Positions 35,502 through 47,778 of a stretch of DNA of 64,000 nt are shown one piece after another. The notes beneath the pieces were generated by a model. It saw only the letters and a list, made by a program, of their open reading frames with translations. It searched no databases and had not been told where the DNA came from. A program made the translations under genes and the position numbers. This DNA is from Temnothorax longispinosus (lineage: Eukaryota; Arthropoda; Insecta; Hymenoptera; Formicidae). Numbering within the stretch: position 1 is the stretch's first letter; every line of letters begins with the position of its first letter. The DNA lies in contig NC_092367.1 in NCBI RefSeq assembly GCF_030848805.1, forward strand, positions 8,029,019 through 8,093,018, given 5' to 3'.

Positions 35502-37917
35502 ATGGCTGTCGCGAGTCGCTGCGTCGCGGCGTGCACGTTTCTGGCGGTGCTCTCGATGCTGGTGGAGACAGGTGAGGTTAACGCGCGACGACGACGCGCC
35601 TTGGGCGGGGCTGTCTCGTTTTAGGCGCGGCTACGAGGAACGCGGCCTCCCGACGTCTGCGCCGCGGCTCGCGCTTCTCTTCCTCGGAGAGAAAGAGACC
35701 TCGAGTCCTGCGCTTCGAACAATCTGTAATTCACTTTCAGATTTCAGGACGGAAATCCAGCATTTTCTCTGTGACGCGCGATGCGTCACGGAACACTTGA
35801 AGAATCAAAATACAACACCTGTAGAATAAGTGAAATTGTTTTTGCGAAGCTTCGTGCTTGGCAAAGTTGGAGGATTAACGATATCCTCGCTCTGTTAAAG
35901 TTTGCGTTATATATCGTCAAATGAGTATAGCGTCTGTATTGTTTTCCGTAATTGTTGTTTTCCACTTGACGCACGACTGAGCAACAAGATCGCGCAGGAC
36001 GATCTCGTCTACCTCTTCTCGGTGGTTTAACAGAGCGATATTTCTTATCCAGGATACGGCATACGGTGCTACCAGTGTAACAGCACCAGCACCGAGTACC
36101 CATTTCAGTGCAACGAATTCCTGACGAGCGACGTGGATCTTCAGCCTACGTCGTGCGACGATGTTTACGGAGCGCAGTATTGTGTCAAGCACATAGGCCG
36201 TTTCGAGGGTAAACAACAACGAAGACAATTCCATACAGCCTTTGCTTGGGAGACTAACACAGTGGCGGCGCGGGGGAAGGCTGATTAACTCTTTTAACAA
36301 TCATACTCCTAATAATCCTACACGTAGATCAATCGAGCATGCCGGCGACCCTGCATTTAAACAATCGAATTCTTTCCAGATCTTTTCAACATACTGGAAC
36401 ATATTTTTATACATTTGAAACGTTGGAACGCATTCACTAGCACACTGAATTATTATAAGTAATTTTTTAATCACATGTATGATTATTTCAATGATTTTTT
36501 TATGTATTTTACAAGAATTATTCTATTTTACAAAAATAATTATTACGGAATGATAATCATTGTAATGATAATACAAGATGCAATGATTTTACAAGAATGG
36601 AATAAATTGCGTTCCAATGATCCTTCATGTAACGAAAAAATCATCTACTAACAAAAATTCTGTTTTTATATCGTTGCAGTAGGTCATCATTTTTACGGAC
36701 GTACATCTATAAGTGTTACCTCATAATTATTGTTTTACGATCTATCATTGGGAAACTTGCGTAACATCAATATCGTCATAAAGTTTCGATTAGAAATTTA
36801 ATTGTTGCTTTCTCAATTAAGCTACGGCCTTGGATTGCTATCAGTGCACGTCGGCGGATGAATGGAAATGCATGGATAGCGAATTGGTTGAAAATTTCTT
36901 GGTGCCGAGAAATTGTAGTCACGTGTACGGGGCGCGTTATTGCATCAAATCAATCGGCCGTTACGGAGGTTTTTATATCAAAAATTGTGTTTTTATCGTC
37001 GAGTGTGTGCATGAGTGTTCCCTTCCGAGTCATTTTTACGTGGAAACGATCGCTTGTCGAAAACGGAGAAGGATTAATCCTGTAATTATTTTAATAGAAT
37101 TTAAGAAATTTTCTGGGATTAAAGTGTACAGAGCTTTATGAAATTCATATCGGAGATACGAACTCAAGTAACACTTTCAAATATTGATTCTTCTCAATAC
37201 TCGGTGTTTATATCAGTCGTAAACTCTTAAATTTATTGTGAAACGTTTATTAGGAGAAACGAAAGATGGAATATACTTTTTTGCTGTTCTGAAAAGTGAT
37301 CGTTTTGACATTAATTGGTTTCCTTTTACTCATATGTTATATTTTCGGCCTTTGAAACAATTTAGGAAAAAAATCGTTTTGTTGAAGAAAATCAATATTT
37401 TAAAAATGTATGTTAATTATTTTTCACAAAATATTTATAAAAAATATATACCTCTTCGTCATCCTGCATGTTACATGGGTACCACGCTTTTTCCAATTCT
37501 CGATTAGATATGTGTTTGCACATTTAAAGTCCGCTCACTCATTCGTTCTCAAAATTAACTTTCAAATACAAATCAACATGGTCGAATAAACAAGCTTCTA
37601 GATAGAGCAATCGTTTCTCTGATATTACATATTTCAATAAGTTTTTCTAGTAGTATCGCTTAGAGTATTCTACAATTAACGTTATACTTCTGGAAACAGG
37701 TGGCATTGGTACAAAGCGATTTTGCTCGTCCGTGCACATGGGAAACTATTGCGACTACGTGAAACAGCCGGGTGACAAGCTGACCTATCGCACTTGTGTG
37801 TTTACGTGTTCCGAAGACGGATGTAACTCAGCATTATCCTTCGTGCCGAACGCGATGTATACATGGATTATGCCAGCGAGTTTAGTGGTAGTCTGGAAAA
37901 AACTGTTTCACAGGTAG
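35502..37917 (+). CDS. Ly6/uPAR three-finger protein, probably GPI-anchored
   Basis: Exon 1 (35502-35571) encodes a signal peptide, CVAACTFLAVLSMLV. Exon 2 (36053-36208) and exon 3 (36822-36968) are homologous to each other and both have phase 1 at each end. Exon 4 (37700-37917) supplies the second half of the domain. Either exon 2 or exon 3 joined to exon 4 gives one complete ten-cysteine Ly6 domain: CYQC..C..C..YC from exon 2 or 3, then FC..YC..C..C..GCN from exon 4. The products would be 147 or 144 residues. Including both exons keeps the frame but leaves an unpaired half domain, so mutually exclusive splicing is inferred. The C-terminus (NSALSF then TWIMPASLVVVW) looks like a GPI-attachment signal, though it ends in basic residues. 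Insect relatives act in septate junctions, ion-channel regulation and sleep; which one this is I cannot say. Confidence 0.88.
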
Positions 37918-40593
37918 AAGCTTCTCTGAGAGCTTGACGATTAGATAAGAGCCTGACAAAAATTTATTGTCGATGAATCTCTTGCGCTTTTTTATAAATA
38001 TTTTTAAACCGCGTATATCAAATCAAATTATAATCAATTTCTGACTACTGCCAATAATATTTTATCATCACGGGGTGTAGCATTTATAAATGTGAGACTT
38101 TTTTTATCAATATGAGAACGTAACGATTAATCTCATCCAAACTTTTTTTGCAACTTTATCCCATAATGGGATTGTTTTATGTGTGTCTCTATCAGTTGAA
38201 ATATTTAAATTATTTTTTATCTTGATATTCATTCATTTGTTTTTTAAAATTGAAATTATATTCGTATAGAAATGTAGAAATATTTTAACAATATTTTTAC
38301 GTGTAATCGTATCAAAGCAGATTTCAAAGAGCATTACTGTTTTAAGGCTCTCTTTTTCTATATACTTTTTAACATATTTTTATTACCTTAATTAGGACGT
38401 AATGTGTCTCATTATTTTTAGGACAATAGTATTTTTGTATATTTTATTATATATTTAATATTTTTGTATATTTCATATATTTAATGATATATAGACTAAC
38501 AAAACAATATGAACTGAAGTGAAATATGTCCGTCCACTCGACTCAGAGATAGAAAATTCTAAAAGAGCAATTGTATAATTAAGATACACTTATATAATTT
38601 ATCAAAGAGATATATATGTATACTGCACTTTTTTTTATCTTTGCTATGTACTGACATAATACATAGGATTAAATTGATTACTGTGCGTTTTATTATGAGA
38701 TTCCCGCTTGCCATGTATCATACTTCCTTGTTCATAAATCTCTCGGACAGGCATACGCAATAAATTGGCCCGTAATGTGTTATATGATGACGCTCTTTGG
38801 TATTTTTCTATTTAGCACAAGAAATTATTGGATTGGGTCTCAATAATATATTTAATTGACATGTATAAATATTACATATATAAATCACGATACAGGCATA
38901 TTGCGTCACGATACTACATCAGGAGTAAATTTATAATTCGTAGCGAAATTTATAAATTTCGTTACATTACGTCTATCACGAAAACGAATCATCTTACAAA
39001 TGTCATAGAAATTGCTTCCAATATGAATATCGAAAATATAGCTACAAACTATCTTGCAATATTTTACTGCCTATAAAATGCCTAATACAGCATATGTAAC
39101 TTCATGCTCTCGAAGAAGTTAGTACATCTAAAAGAGGGTCTCAATGAAATACCTCATTTACGGGTAATTAAAGCTAATGACGATTACAAAGTAAAGAACT
39201 AGTGAAGAAAGACTAGGGAATGCTACGTCACATGTTGCTGTATCAGTGTTTTATCCTTATTACATTTTGTGGACAATGAAATTTCATACTCACAGGCGAT
39301 ATGTGAGATGTAGCATCCAGGTACTATATTTATACCACGGTATACAATTGCACAGTTGTATGAAAAATACGCATATAAACGTATATGTATATACTATAAA
39401 TCATTATACGACTTGATTATTGTTATTAAAGCAGAAATATAATTCTGTATGATTCTCAGAAACTACGAGAGCTACGAGGCTAATGCTAAAAATAAGTGTC
39501 CTAATACATTTGCTATCGTATTCCCTTTAAGTTAGCTCAGGTGAATTAAATCGACATTGAACCGCGTTAAACGTTTCTTAAAAATATAAGGTCCATTTAC
39601 TGTCACATCATCGATTGTACATTGTTCAACGATCTCGTTAGTCGCACGTACATTACACTGTGCATTTATCGTATAAAAAGAAATTTTATGCTAATTTTCT
39701 TTTGACTAATCACGACATTTATTAGGTATTATCACTGCATTCGTAGATTTAGAGATCTTATTGCCATCAACATCACGGAGTGGCAGTGGATGGCAGTGAA
39801 AAATATATGCGATAGCAAAATGCTCAATATATGAATACGCTAGTCCACTCGTACATATACGACATATCGACTTTTAGAGCATATAATAAATCGGCAACAA
39901 AATTCATTTTACGCGTTGCAGAGATAAATTTGTAATACAAATAGAAACAATAATCTACATGATAATATGCAAAGAAATACTGTCTTTCAAAAGATCTGTA
40001 TCTTTAATAATGGAGCAATATATTAAATAATATATCAGTTAAGTGTCAAGTAACTAATAAGCGAGTTGCGAACATTAATAGAAAAAAATAAACAATTAAC
40101 AGACTAGTACTAACATAATATCCGCCTAACGTTTTCAAAAAAGTAAAATACATTATTCAACTGATAACACATCATGAATTACCTTTACGCTGCCATTTGT
40201 CTAAAGGTATTGTGCTTCTCTTAACTTCTTAATATTCGACTTACGCATCTAAATGTGTGCGTGAACAGGTACAATTTTCATGTAACAAATGCAGCCTACT
40301 TTTTCTGTTCCCTCGTGATCAACGCGACAATTTTGTCCTACATAAAAATTGTAGATATCCCAAAAAAAGTTCGTAAAAATTTTTCTGTGCGAATATTTCT
40401 TTGTGTATGAATATATGACGAAGCTAGACTCCTAAGCGTGTTAGTACAAAGTTCTTGTAAGCTTAGGCTCTTTATCATTATTAGCGGTGCGTAAATACTC
40501 TAATCAAACTTTAAGTATTGATTGAATCACGTATAGCAGAGTAAAGCTGCAAGAGTCTTATTCAAAAGCGATGTTGAAGCGAGCTTGTAAATT
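37918..40593. other. Convergent 3' region, Ly6 gene and coronin
   Basis: 2.7 kb of AT-rich sequence between two convergent stop codons. It presumably holds both 3' UTRs. No frame with recognisable similarity, no RNA gene and no clear repeat was seen. Confidence 0.6.
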
Positions 40594-43500
40594 TTATTGA
40601 CGCTGCAATTTTCGTATTTGGTCCTCTAATTCTTTAACGCGCAGCTGACTATTAGCGAGCTGCCGTCGCACCAGTCTCAATTCGTCGGTTTGACGAGCAA
40701 ATGCCAAACGAAGTTCCGCTTCATTGTTTGGAACGTCCACAGTCTCCATAACTTTATTGTCATTAAGCGAAGACGATATAATATTCTTCTAATAGAAAAA
40801 AAAAAATATATGAAATATAAAGTATATAAAAAAATCAACGATATAATATACGTATATTACGCTCGTACCTGTATAGCAACATTTCCAAATTTCTGCTGAA
40901 GTTGCTGAAATTTTGTGCTTTGATTGCTGGATGTCTTTTGACTCTTTTCCGACATATCGTGCAATTCCACCGGTCTGTAATCCGGTATCGTTTCCGTAGA
41001 CAAGAACGCAAATTTCTTCTTGTTATTTAGATCGGTGGTCGCAGGCAATTGCGGTGGCTTGTATACTCGTGGCTTATGCGTAGAGATGCTCCCACCTAAT
41101 AATAAATAGCATGATATCCATTAATATGACTCGATAGAAACTACTATCGTATTAATGGTAAATATAAGAACAAATAAAGCAAAGAATAACTCGCTTGAAT
41201 AAAATCTAAACAATGTTTGGGACAGATCGCGCGATACCAATATTCGCGATGTACAATTAGAGTGTAAAATTATAATACAAAAATGTAGGACCTGTTTTGA
41301 GAGAGATCAAGATTGGCGGGCTGTTCATGCCGCTGATCCAGTCTCTAGCCGACAACGCGGGACACGTTCCAATTGTATCGGGGTACAAATCTTCTTGGAA
41401 TTGATCACTCTGAAACGTATAATATAGTTTTCTTTAATATACAATTTGAGAGAAAATTTTGTGAAGAAGATAAAATATTAAGTACACGTAAACTTGCCTT
41501 TCGTGGCACTATCATCGAGATTGGCTCGCACATTCCACGAGTCGCGTGTAACTTGTAAAATCTGAATACTTCACACAAAGAGGTACTAATGCCCCTCTTC
41601 GGCATCACTCCCAATCCTCTCTGAGGATTTCCAGATATAAATTGACTGAGATAATGCAGCCAGGGTGCTTCGTTAACCACTTCGTAATACCGAATGTTAC
41701 CGTCGCCCTGCAGAAAGCAATGACACAGCGAGTTTTAAACAGTTCATATTACGCACGTCGTACATTCTTACCTTCCCGGCTAAGAACACCATATTGGTAT
41801 CGTTATCGTAAAATGGAAAAACCACTCCGCTCGACGAATCTATCGTCTCGCATGTCAAAGGGACATTTAGGTCATGCTGACTCCATATCGCGTATTGTCG
41901 GTCCGAATGTCTGCTAAATCCAGTAGTCAAAAGACGTCCGGAACTGCCAAGGAATACCACCTTGCTCGCTTTCGTGCCGGCGTGACATACCCCTTCCTGT
42001 TAAAATTAAAGTTTAGATTTGTTAAAATTTAACAGAAACATATAATTTTTAGAGACACAAATATTTTCTAGATTCGTGGTTATTAAAAATGACACTCGGG
42101 ATTTATAAAGTTAAATAAATATATTTACAATCGTAAATTTGAACGATCCTTACCGAAACTACGATACCGGACCTCGGCTCGAAAACGCGCAATTTCTTAT
42201 CCTTGCAAGTGGTCGCCAATAAGCTGCCGTCGCGGTTTAGGGACATGCTGTAAATCACATCGGGATGCCTGTCGATGACGCTCACCGCCTCGCATCTATT
42301 CACGTCCCACACAATGACGAGATGATCAAAGCCGGCGCTGAAGAGCACATTCTCCGCTACCGGATGCCATTCGATATAAGCGACGCGTCGTTTGTGCCCT
42401 TGCAACTCCACCAGCCACTCGGTCAGGTTCCTCGACAATCCGCCATCGGGTATGTGCCACAGTTTTATCTAGATACAAAGATCCAAATCTTCGTGATCCC
42501 GTTTACCTCTCGATTAAATATGGTAATTGGCATAAATTTTGAATCTCTCATTTTATACTCGGTGTTTACAGAAATCTACAGGCTTTGAAGATGTATAAGA
42601 CGTGGAGATGCTCTCCATCCGATATTAAATGCAAAGTACGTTTCTTACAGTGCAATCATCGGAACAGGACGCGATGATGTTGTCGTTGAACGGATTCCAC
42701 TTGATGTCCAAAACGGGACCGGTATGTCCAGTTACTCGGCTGGCGTTGAAGTCGAGGCGACCGGTCTGTAATAATTGGGAAAATAATATTAATAATAATA
42801 TACATAAATAACTAATACAATATGTTACATGAAAGTCTATAATTAATCGTATTTAGAATACTATGTGACACGATTGAAACGTTCGCGAGAAAGGATTGAA
42901 TTTATTTCTCGGATTGCCCGAGCGTCACGTTAGCTAATATTATTCTTTGCACAGGAAGGGAATCGATAAATCGATAAGACGCAGATAACTCACACGATCC
43001 AACGATAACACGAGGAACGCTCCGCCACCCGCAACCTCCGTCACGACGGCCAGGAACTTCGGATTCACGGCGCAGAATTGCGAATCGTGGGCGTTCTTCG
43101 TGATCTTGATGTTGTCGTAGCATTTCTCCCTCTTGGCTGGCACCCCGTAAACGTGCCGAAACTTGCTGCTCCGAACGCCGCGGAACCACGACTGTAAATA
43201 TCATTAACAACAATTTTATCACTCAACCCCGTCTCTTTTCAATTCTGCTTCGATATATACGTTCCGGTTGCAGGATATCTCGTCGGAATATTATTGCAAT
43301 CTCAAGAGGTCATGTCGGGGGAAAAAAAAGGAAACGGAGGACATCGCACTGACATAATGTATACGCATTTGCGACGATTTCGAGGGAGAGGAAAAAAAAA
43401 GGAAAATTAAATTAAAGAAAAATATACCATTCATGTGTACGATATCTTCGGGGAGGACTCTCTCTTACTCAGAAACCGTGAAAAAGAAAGTTGCCGGCGT

Positions 43501-45077
43501 CACGAACGGAAATACAGACATTTCGCTATCGGCTGACAATTATTGCGGAGTTTTCAGCCGGGCGCTTCTGAGGATAGAGCGACCGGAGGAATCGACGCGG
43601 AACGAATGCACGATGCGCGATGAGGTATAAAACATAACGATGGAGCGCGCTTTTGCACAAAACGTGTAGTTACGTCTACAACGTTTTCCCATATGCGCTT
43701 ATGCTCCTCGCGCGGAATCACGATAATTAAATCGCGCCGGCGAGCAAAACATTACACACGATGGTACAATGATTGCGGTATCCCTCGTTCCGTTATTTTG
43801 CATTTGCGAAGCGCGCGCCTTCGAAACTAAAAGCGGAACACTCGAAAAAGGCTTCTTTTCTCTTTTACACGAAGATTTTTTAATTTTGTTAACTACGTTT
43901 TTCTTTCTTCTCGAAGCTGCCACGTTGCAGACGCGCACGCAATGAGTCACACGCGGTTGTGGCTAATTGACGGCGCGAATGTGAAATCTCTCTCTCGAAT
44001 TCGTGTGAATCGACGTATTCTTTACTGGCGCGCGCAGTGTAGCGCGGTGAGATAGATCGAATTATGCGACTTTTCCCCATAAAAAAAGAAGATAATCGAG
44101 CGGATTGCGAGAACTGCGTAAGAATCGCGGCGAAAGGATCGAAACTCCGAAATTCTCTGCGCGGGCGGTCTCCCGAATCTATTCAAGCCCGTCTTTCATC
44201 TGCGAATTCCCTTCGACGCCAATCTGGAATTGAAGATTAAAATTCACTTCAAGTTAAATAAAGGATCCGCATTTAGCTCCCCGAGAAAGAGAAAATTGAT
44301 ATTTGCTTTATAACTCGAAAACTACCGATTTATAACTTTAATTTATAACTGCGACTTATAACTTTGTGTTCAATTGTTAATTAAATATTACATAACGTTA
44401 ATTAAAGTCCATTTTTTTTGTTACTTGTTAATTTGAAAAACTACCGTTGTAGAGAAAAGATTAAATCAAAACTGATCAAAGCAAACGTGATAAAAGACGG
44501 CTCGGTAGATCGGGGACACCCTGTGTGTAAAATGTGTGCAAGGTATCGTAATCAAAATCAATAACCGGTACATTATGTAATAACGTTGTGGCTTACTCGT
44601 TGCTACGGAAGCAATATTAATAGAGATACAATATTTTACATCCTCAATTCTATGCACGAACTGTTTACGAAGGAAAGAACGTACATGAAATTTTGACATT
44701 TAAATTTCAAACGAAAGAGGTATCGACTTTAATGAGATTCCGAACGCCTTTTACAGACTTTAAAAACTTTAAAAACGCTTTAAAAACTAAACAATTCGCT
44801 TTACGTGCACAAGCGTAAACTTGAAGAAGTTTGGGACTCGTTCTTTTAATTAACTGGGATGCAGGTCAAACCGGAAACTCTCCCCCTCGCTCAGGGTCTA
44901 CAAGAAGGTCCACTTTAAACATGTAATAATCCAAAACGATCTCTCAATACAAAATTACAAGCTCTACACGTTCCAGCTCGCCAGAAACGATGCGCGTTTC
45001 CTTTCCGATTTTGATTTCGGCGTACGGAGCTCTACGGAGAGGAGGAGATTGGTACTCACCTGTCTAGTGTTGGTCAT
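40594..45077 (-). CDS. coro: Coronin
   Basis: Nine exons on the minus strand: 45077-45060, 43191-42994, 42765-42649, 42468-42154, 41996-41772, 41707-41498, 41409-41292, 41095-40869 and 40788-40594, in phase, for 540 residues. Exon 1 encodes only MTNTRQ. Exon 2 begins with the family signature SWFRGVRSSKFRHVYG. A seven-bladed WD40 propeller follows (GHTGPVLDIKWNPFNDNIIA, GHKRRVAYIEWHP, YYEVVNEAPWLHYLSQF), then the coronin extension VPRKSDQFQEDLYPDTIG and DWISGMNSPPILISLK. The last exon is a coiled coil (ELRLVRRQLANSQLRVKELE), the trimerisation and Arp2/3-contact region. Coronin binds F-actin and tunes Arp2/3 and cofilin activity. The intron after exon 6 uses a GC donor, and exon 7 ends at a weak donor, gtccta. 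A second first exon may lie at 47650-47778. Confidence 0.94.
41496..41497 (-). other. GC splice donor (GC-AG intron) in coronin
   Basis: On the minus strand exon 6 ends CCACGAAAG and the intron starts gcaagt. This joins VPRK to SDQFQEDLYP, the conserved coronin sequence. No GT donor nearby would keep the frame. Confidence 0.85.
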
Positions 45078-46975
45078 GTCTGACGTTAATCGGGATCTGG
45101 TGTCCGGGACAGCCGGTGCTCGACGAGTACACGTGCGCGGTGAGACGATCGTCGCCAGTGCACAACGGAGACGCGGTAATCGACAAGCCGGGACCCATGC
45201 ATGTGCAGGTGGTTGGAGAAACGAAGAGAGAGAGAAAGAGAGAGACAGGAGGAGAAGAAGAGAGGGAAGAGAAACGAGAAAAAGAGAGAAAGAAACACTG
45301 ACGTGGGATAATATTGCAACCACAACTACACGAGCCGCTCTCTCACGCCGCGCTTACTAGAAGAAACAAAGGAAAATGAGACACGCGTCTAATTAGCAAC
45401 TCATAAAATCACACAAGAGTAAGCTCGCGCGGCGCGTCAAAGCGCGGCCGTCGCAGTTTCCGCGTAGCGCGTAACTTAAAGTAAACTCGGGGCGAGGGAA
45501 TGGTGGGGATCAATTCACGTAATTAGACTCGGGCCGAGTTTATCGCGACGATCGCGTCGTTACAGACAGCGATGATCCTATTAACGAGATCTTCTCTTTT
45601 CTGAGTGTAACAACCGCTTTCCCCTCTCAATTCTGGAAGGCTCCGAACGATCGTAATAGTTTTCTATCGGCGAGAAAGATTCAACGAGGAAACCCTCGAT
45701 CGCGAAACCACCGATTAACCGTCAACTTAAAGCCTGCGAGTTATGAAATGATTAAAATATCCAGTTATTGACATTTCGCTCGTAACGACGCGATCGTAGT
45801 TTGATAACTTATCTCGGTGGCGCGGGCCATGAAGACAGAAGTTTCTTTGATGGCTTATGTCACGCGCGCTAGGTAATCTAGGCCGTGTGAGCTTTTACAT
45901 CATACAGCTTCGAGTTGAAACGTTATACTAAAACGTCGCCTCTTTTCGACCGGTATCGCCGGATTTTGCTATTAGCGTGTCGTCGAGCTTCTGCTCGGCC
46001 CTCGGAAAGTCTTCGTCCTCTTTCAACTCGATTATGAGACTCAACGTCCGTCGCATCAATCATCTTTACGGGGAGGGGAGATTACGAAACCGAGCGGTCG
46101 AAGAAGATCGGGAGTTTGAGTTACATACGGATACGTGACACATTCCGGCCCTTTCGGCGGACGCAGGACTGTCTGCCGTTTAAATTGCGATACGTACACA
46201 CGGATTCGCCATGCGAGCAACGTTTCTTCACCTTCCTTTTGGTCGAACAACGAGACGATTACGAGATCGACCGACACGCGCTCGTGTCGCACAGAAAAGA
46301 ATAACTGTCAAGAGATATAAGGTGCAAGAGCCGAGCGCTATCGAACGAACGCTCGGCCACGCCGACCGTTCCGCTGCTACTGCACAAAGGCGAGTGACTA
46401 TCTAGTGCCGGTAGTGGCTCAGTGCTCGCAGAACTCGATGCCCGTTGCTTGTTGTAGTGTCACGCAGTGCCTCGCGCATGGTTCGGCGTCTGTGGCAACG
46501 TGATTCCGGCCAGTGTCAATATTGAAGTATGTTTGGGAATTTGATACTTTTGCGAATGCTCCATTTAGCAACACAAATCGTCAAGTGGATTCCGAGCGTC
46601 TCATTTCTGCCTTCTACTTCATTTGCGCAGCTATGGATTGGTGACTCACCAGGGAAGGTGTAGAAGAGGAATGGAAATACGATAATTTCTTGAATGTATT
46701 GACAAGGGCTGCGCTGCGAATTTAATATACATCAATTATTTAAAGCGCTCGGAACATAATTCGGGATTCATTTAAATAAGTTTGTCCGTTTAGGTAAAAA
46801 AAGATTCATCATAGTTTCAGTGAAAAAGTATCGATGAATAAATCATCGTATACGAGTATTACGAACCTGAACGTTTATCCATCGCTCTTAGGTGCATCTT
46901 CGCGCATCTAAACGTAAAAGTGACGCGATAAAAAAAATAACGGATGCTCGCCACTGATTTTTCGGCACTTCTTAC

Positions 46976-47120
46976 CGTGTGGGAACGCGTCCTGCATGCC
47001 CTGAAGAAATCGAAAACCAGCTGCGTCACATGCACACACGACAAATAATAACAACAATGCTACGAAACAGGTCGAACGCCTAAAATATAAGATTCTATCG
47101 CCACATCGATTCAAAATCAT
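46976..47120 (-). CDS. Unassigned exon encoding a signal-peptide-like sequence
   Basis: Read on the minus strand, an ATG at 47120 opens a frame with a basic n-region, a strong hydrophobic core CFVALLLLFVVCACDA and then GFRFLQGMQDAFPHG. It ends at a good donor, cacacg|gtaaga. This looks like the first coding exon of a small secreted protein or peptide precursor. The following exon was not found. An alternative reading is an internal exon starting after tattttag at about 47083. It cannot splice in frame to coronin exon 2. I do not recognise the protein, and chance cannot be excluded. Confidence 0.3.
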
Positions 47121-47649
47121 TCCTCTGTACACCACGAAATTCATACGGCAGCCAGATCGAACCGAGGGATTGTCGTTTCTACTATCGCAAAGCCATACGA
47201 AGAATTTATACGGCAAATTACGGGGAGTCGCATGCACAGATCTATGATAAAAACGTTTTCCTTACAAAAATTGCACGGGCGACTTCAACCAAATCCCAAT
47301 TAACTCATCAAGTAATCGAAATGCCAACAACAGGGAATTAATAATTCTATCCAGATCTGTTCCTTCTAGCTGAGTTTCTTGCGCGTTCAACTTTCATCTT
47401 TTTTTTCTCCATTTAGAAAAACGGTGCAAAAAGTTCGAGTTTCTAAAAAGAAACAAACCTTATGTTATTTTATTATCACGCGGATAGAATTGTTTGTTTT
47501 TTGTTATCCGACGGATTTAAAGATCAGCGACAATGAAGTAGTCGGCAATGTTGTCGGAGATAATTCAGATCAATTGGGAATTGCCCGAAGTCACTCCGGA
47601 CGGTCGTTTCCATCTAACGCTTCGCGTTTAAACTCGACTTAAAACTCAC

Positions 47650-47778
47650 TTTGCCGCTGGGCTTGTAACAGGCCCGCGCGTCTACCATGTTGTTCATGAT
47701 CGCGTGCTGATCCTCGTCGAAGCTCAGTCTCTCCTCCCTCGTGCGTATCATCTCCCGGCTGGCGACGTTGTGTCCCAT
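47650..47778 (-). CDS. Candidate alternative first coding exon of coronin
   Basis: On the minus strand an open frame containing MGHNVASREMIRTREERLSF ends KPSGK at a strong donor, aaa|gtgagt, in phase 0. This is the same phase as the short exon 1, so it could be spliced to coronin exon 2 at 43191 and replace MTNTRQ with a 43-residue N-terminus. The frame stays open upstream to an ATG at 47982, but the added part is Arg-rich, low-complexity sequence. It lies 4.5 kb upstream of exon 2. It might instead belong to another, unseen gene. Confidence 0.35.

Noticed and set aside
35073..35624. Overlapping GC-rich frames before the Ly6 signal-peptide exon
   Set aside because: Several frames are open at once in CpG-rich sequence. 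Only the frame starting at 35502 gives a signal peptide and a phase-correct donor.
46056..46320. Frames on both strands around 46.1-46.3 kb
   Set aside because: No similarity, no good splice signals, and both strands are open because of base composition.
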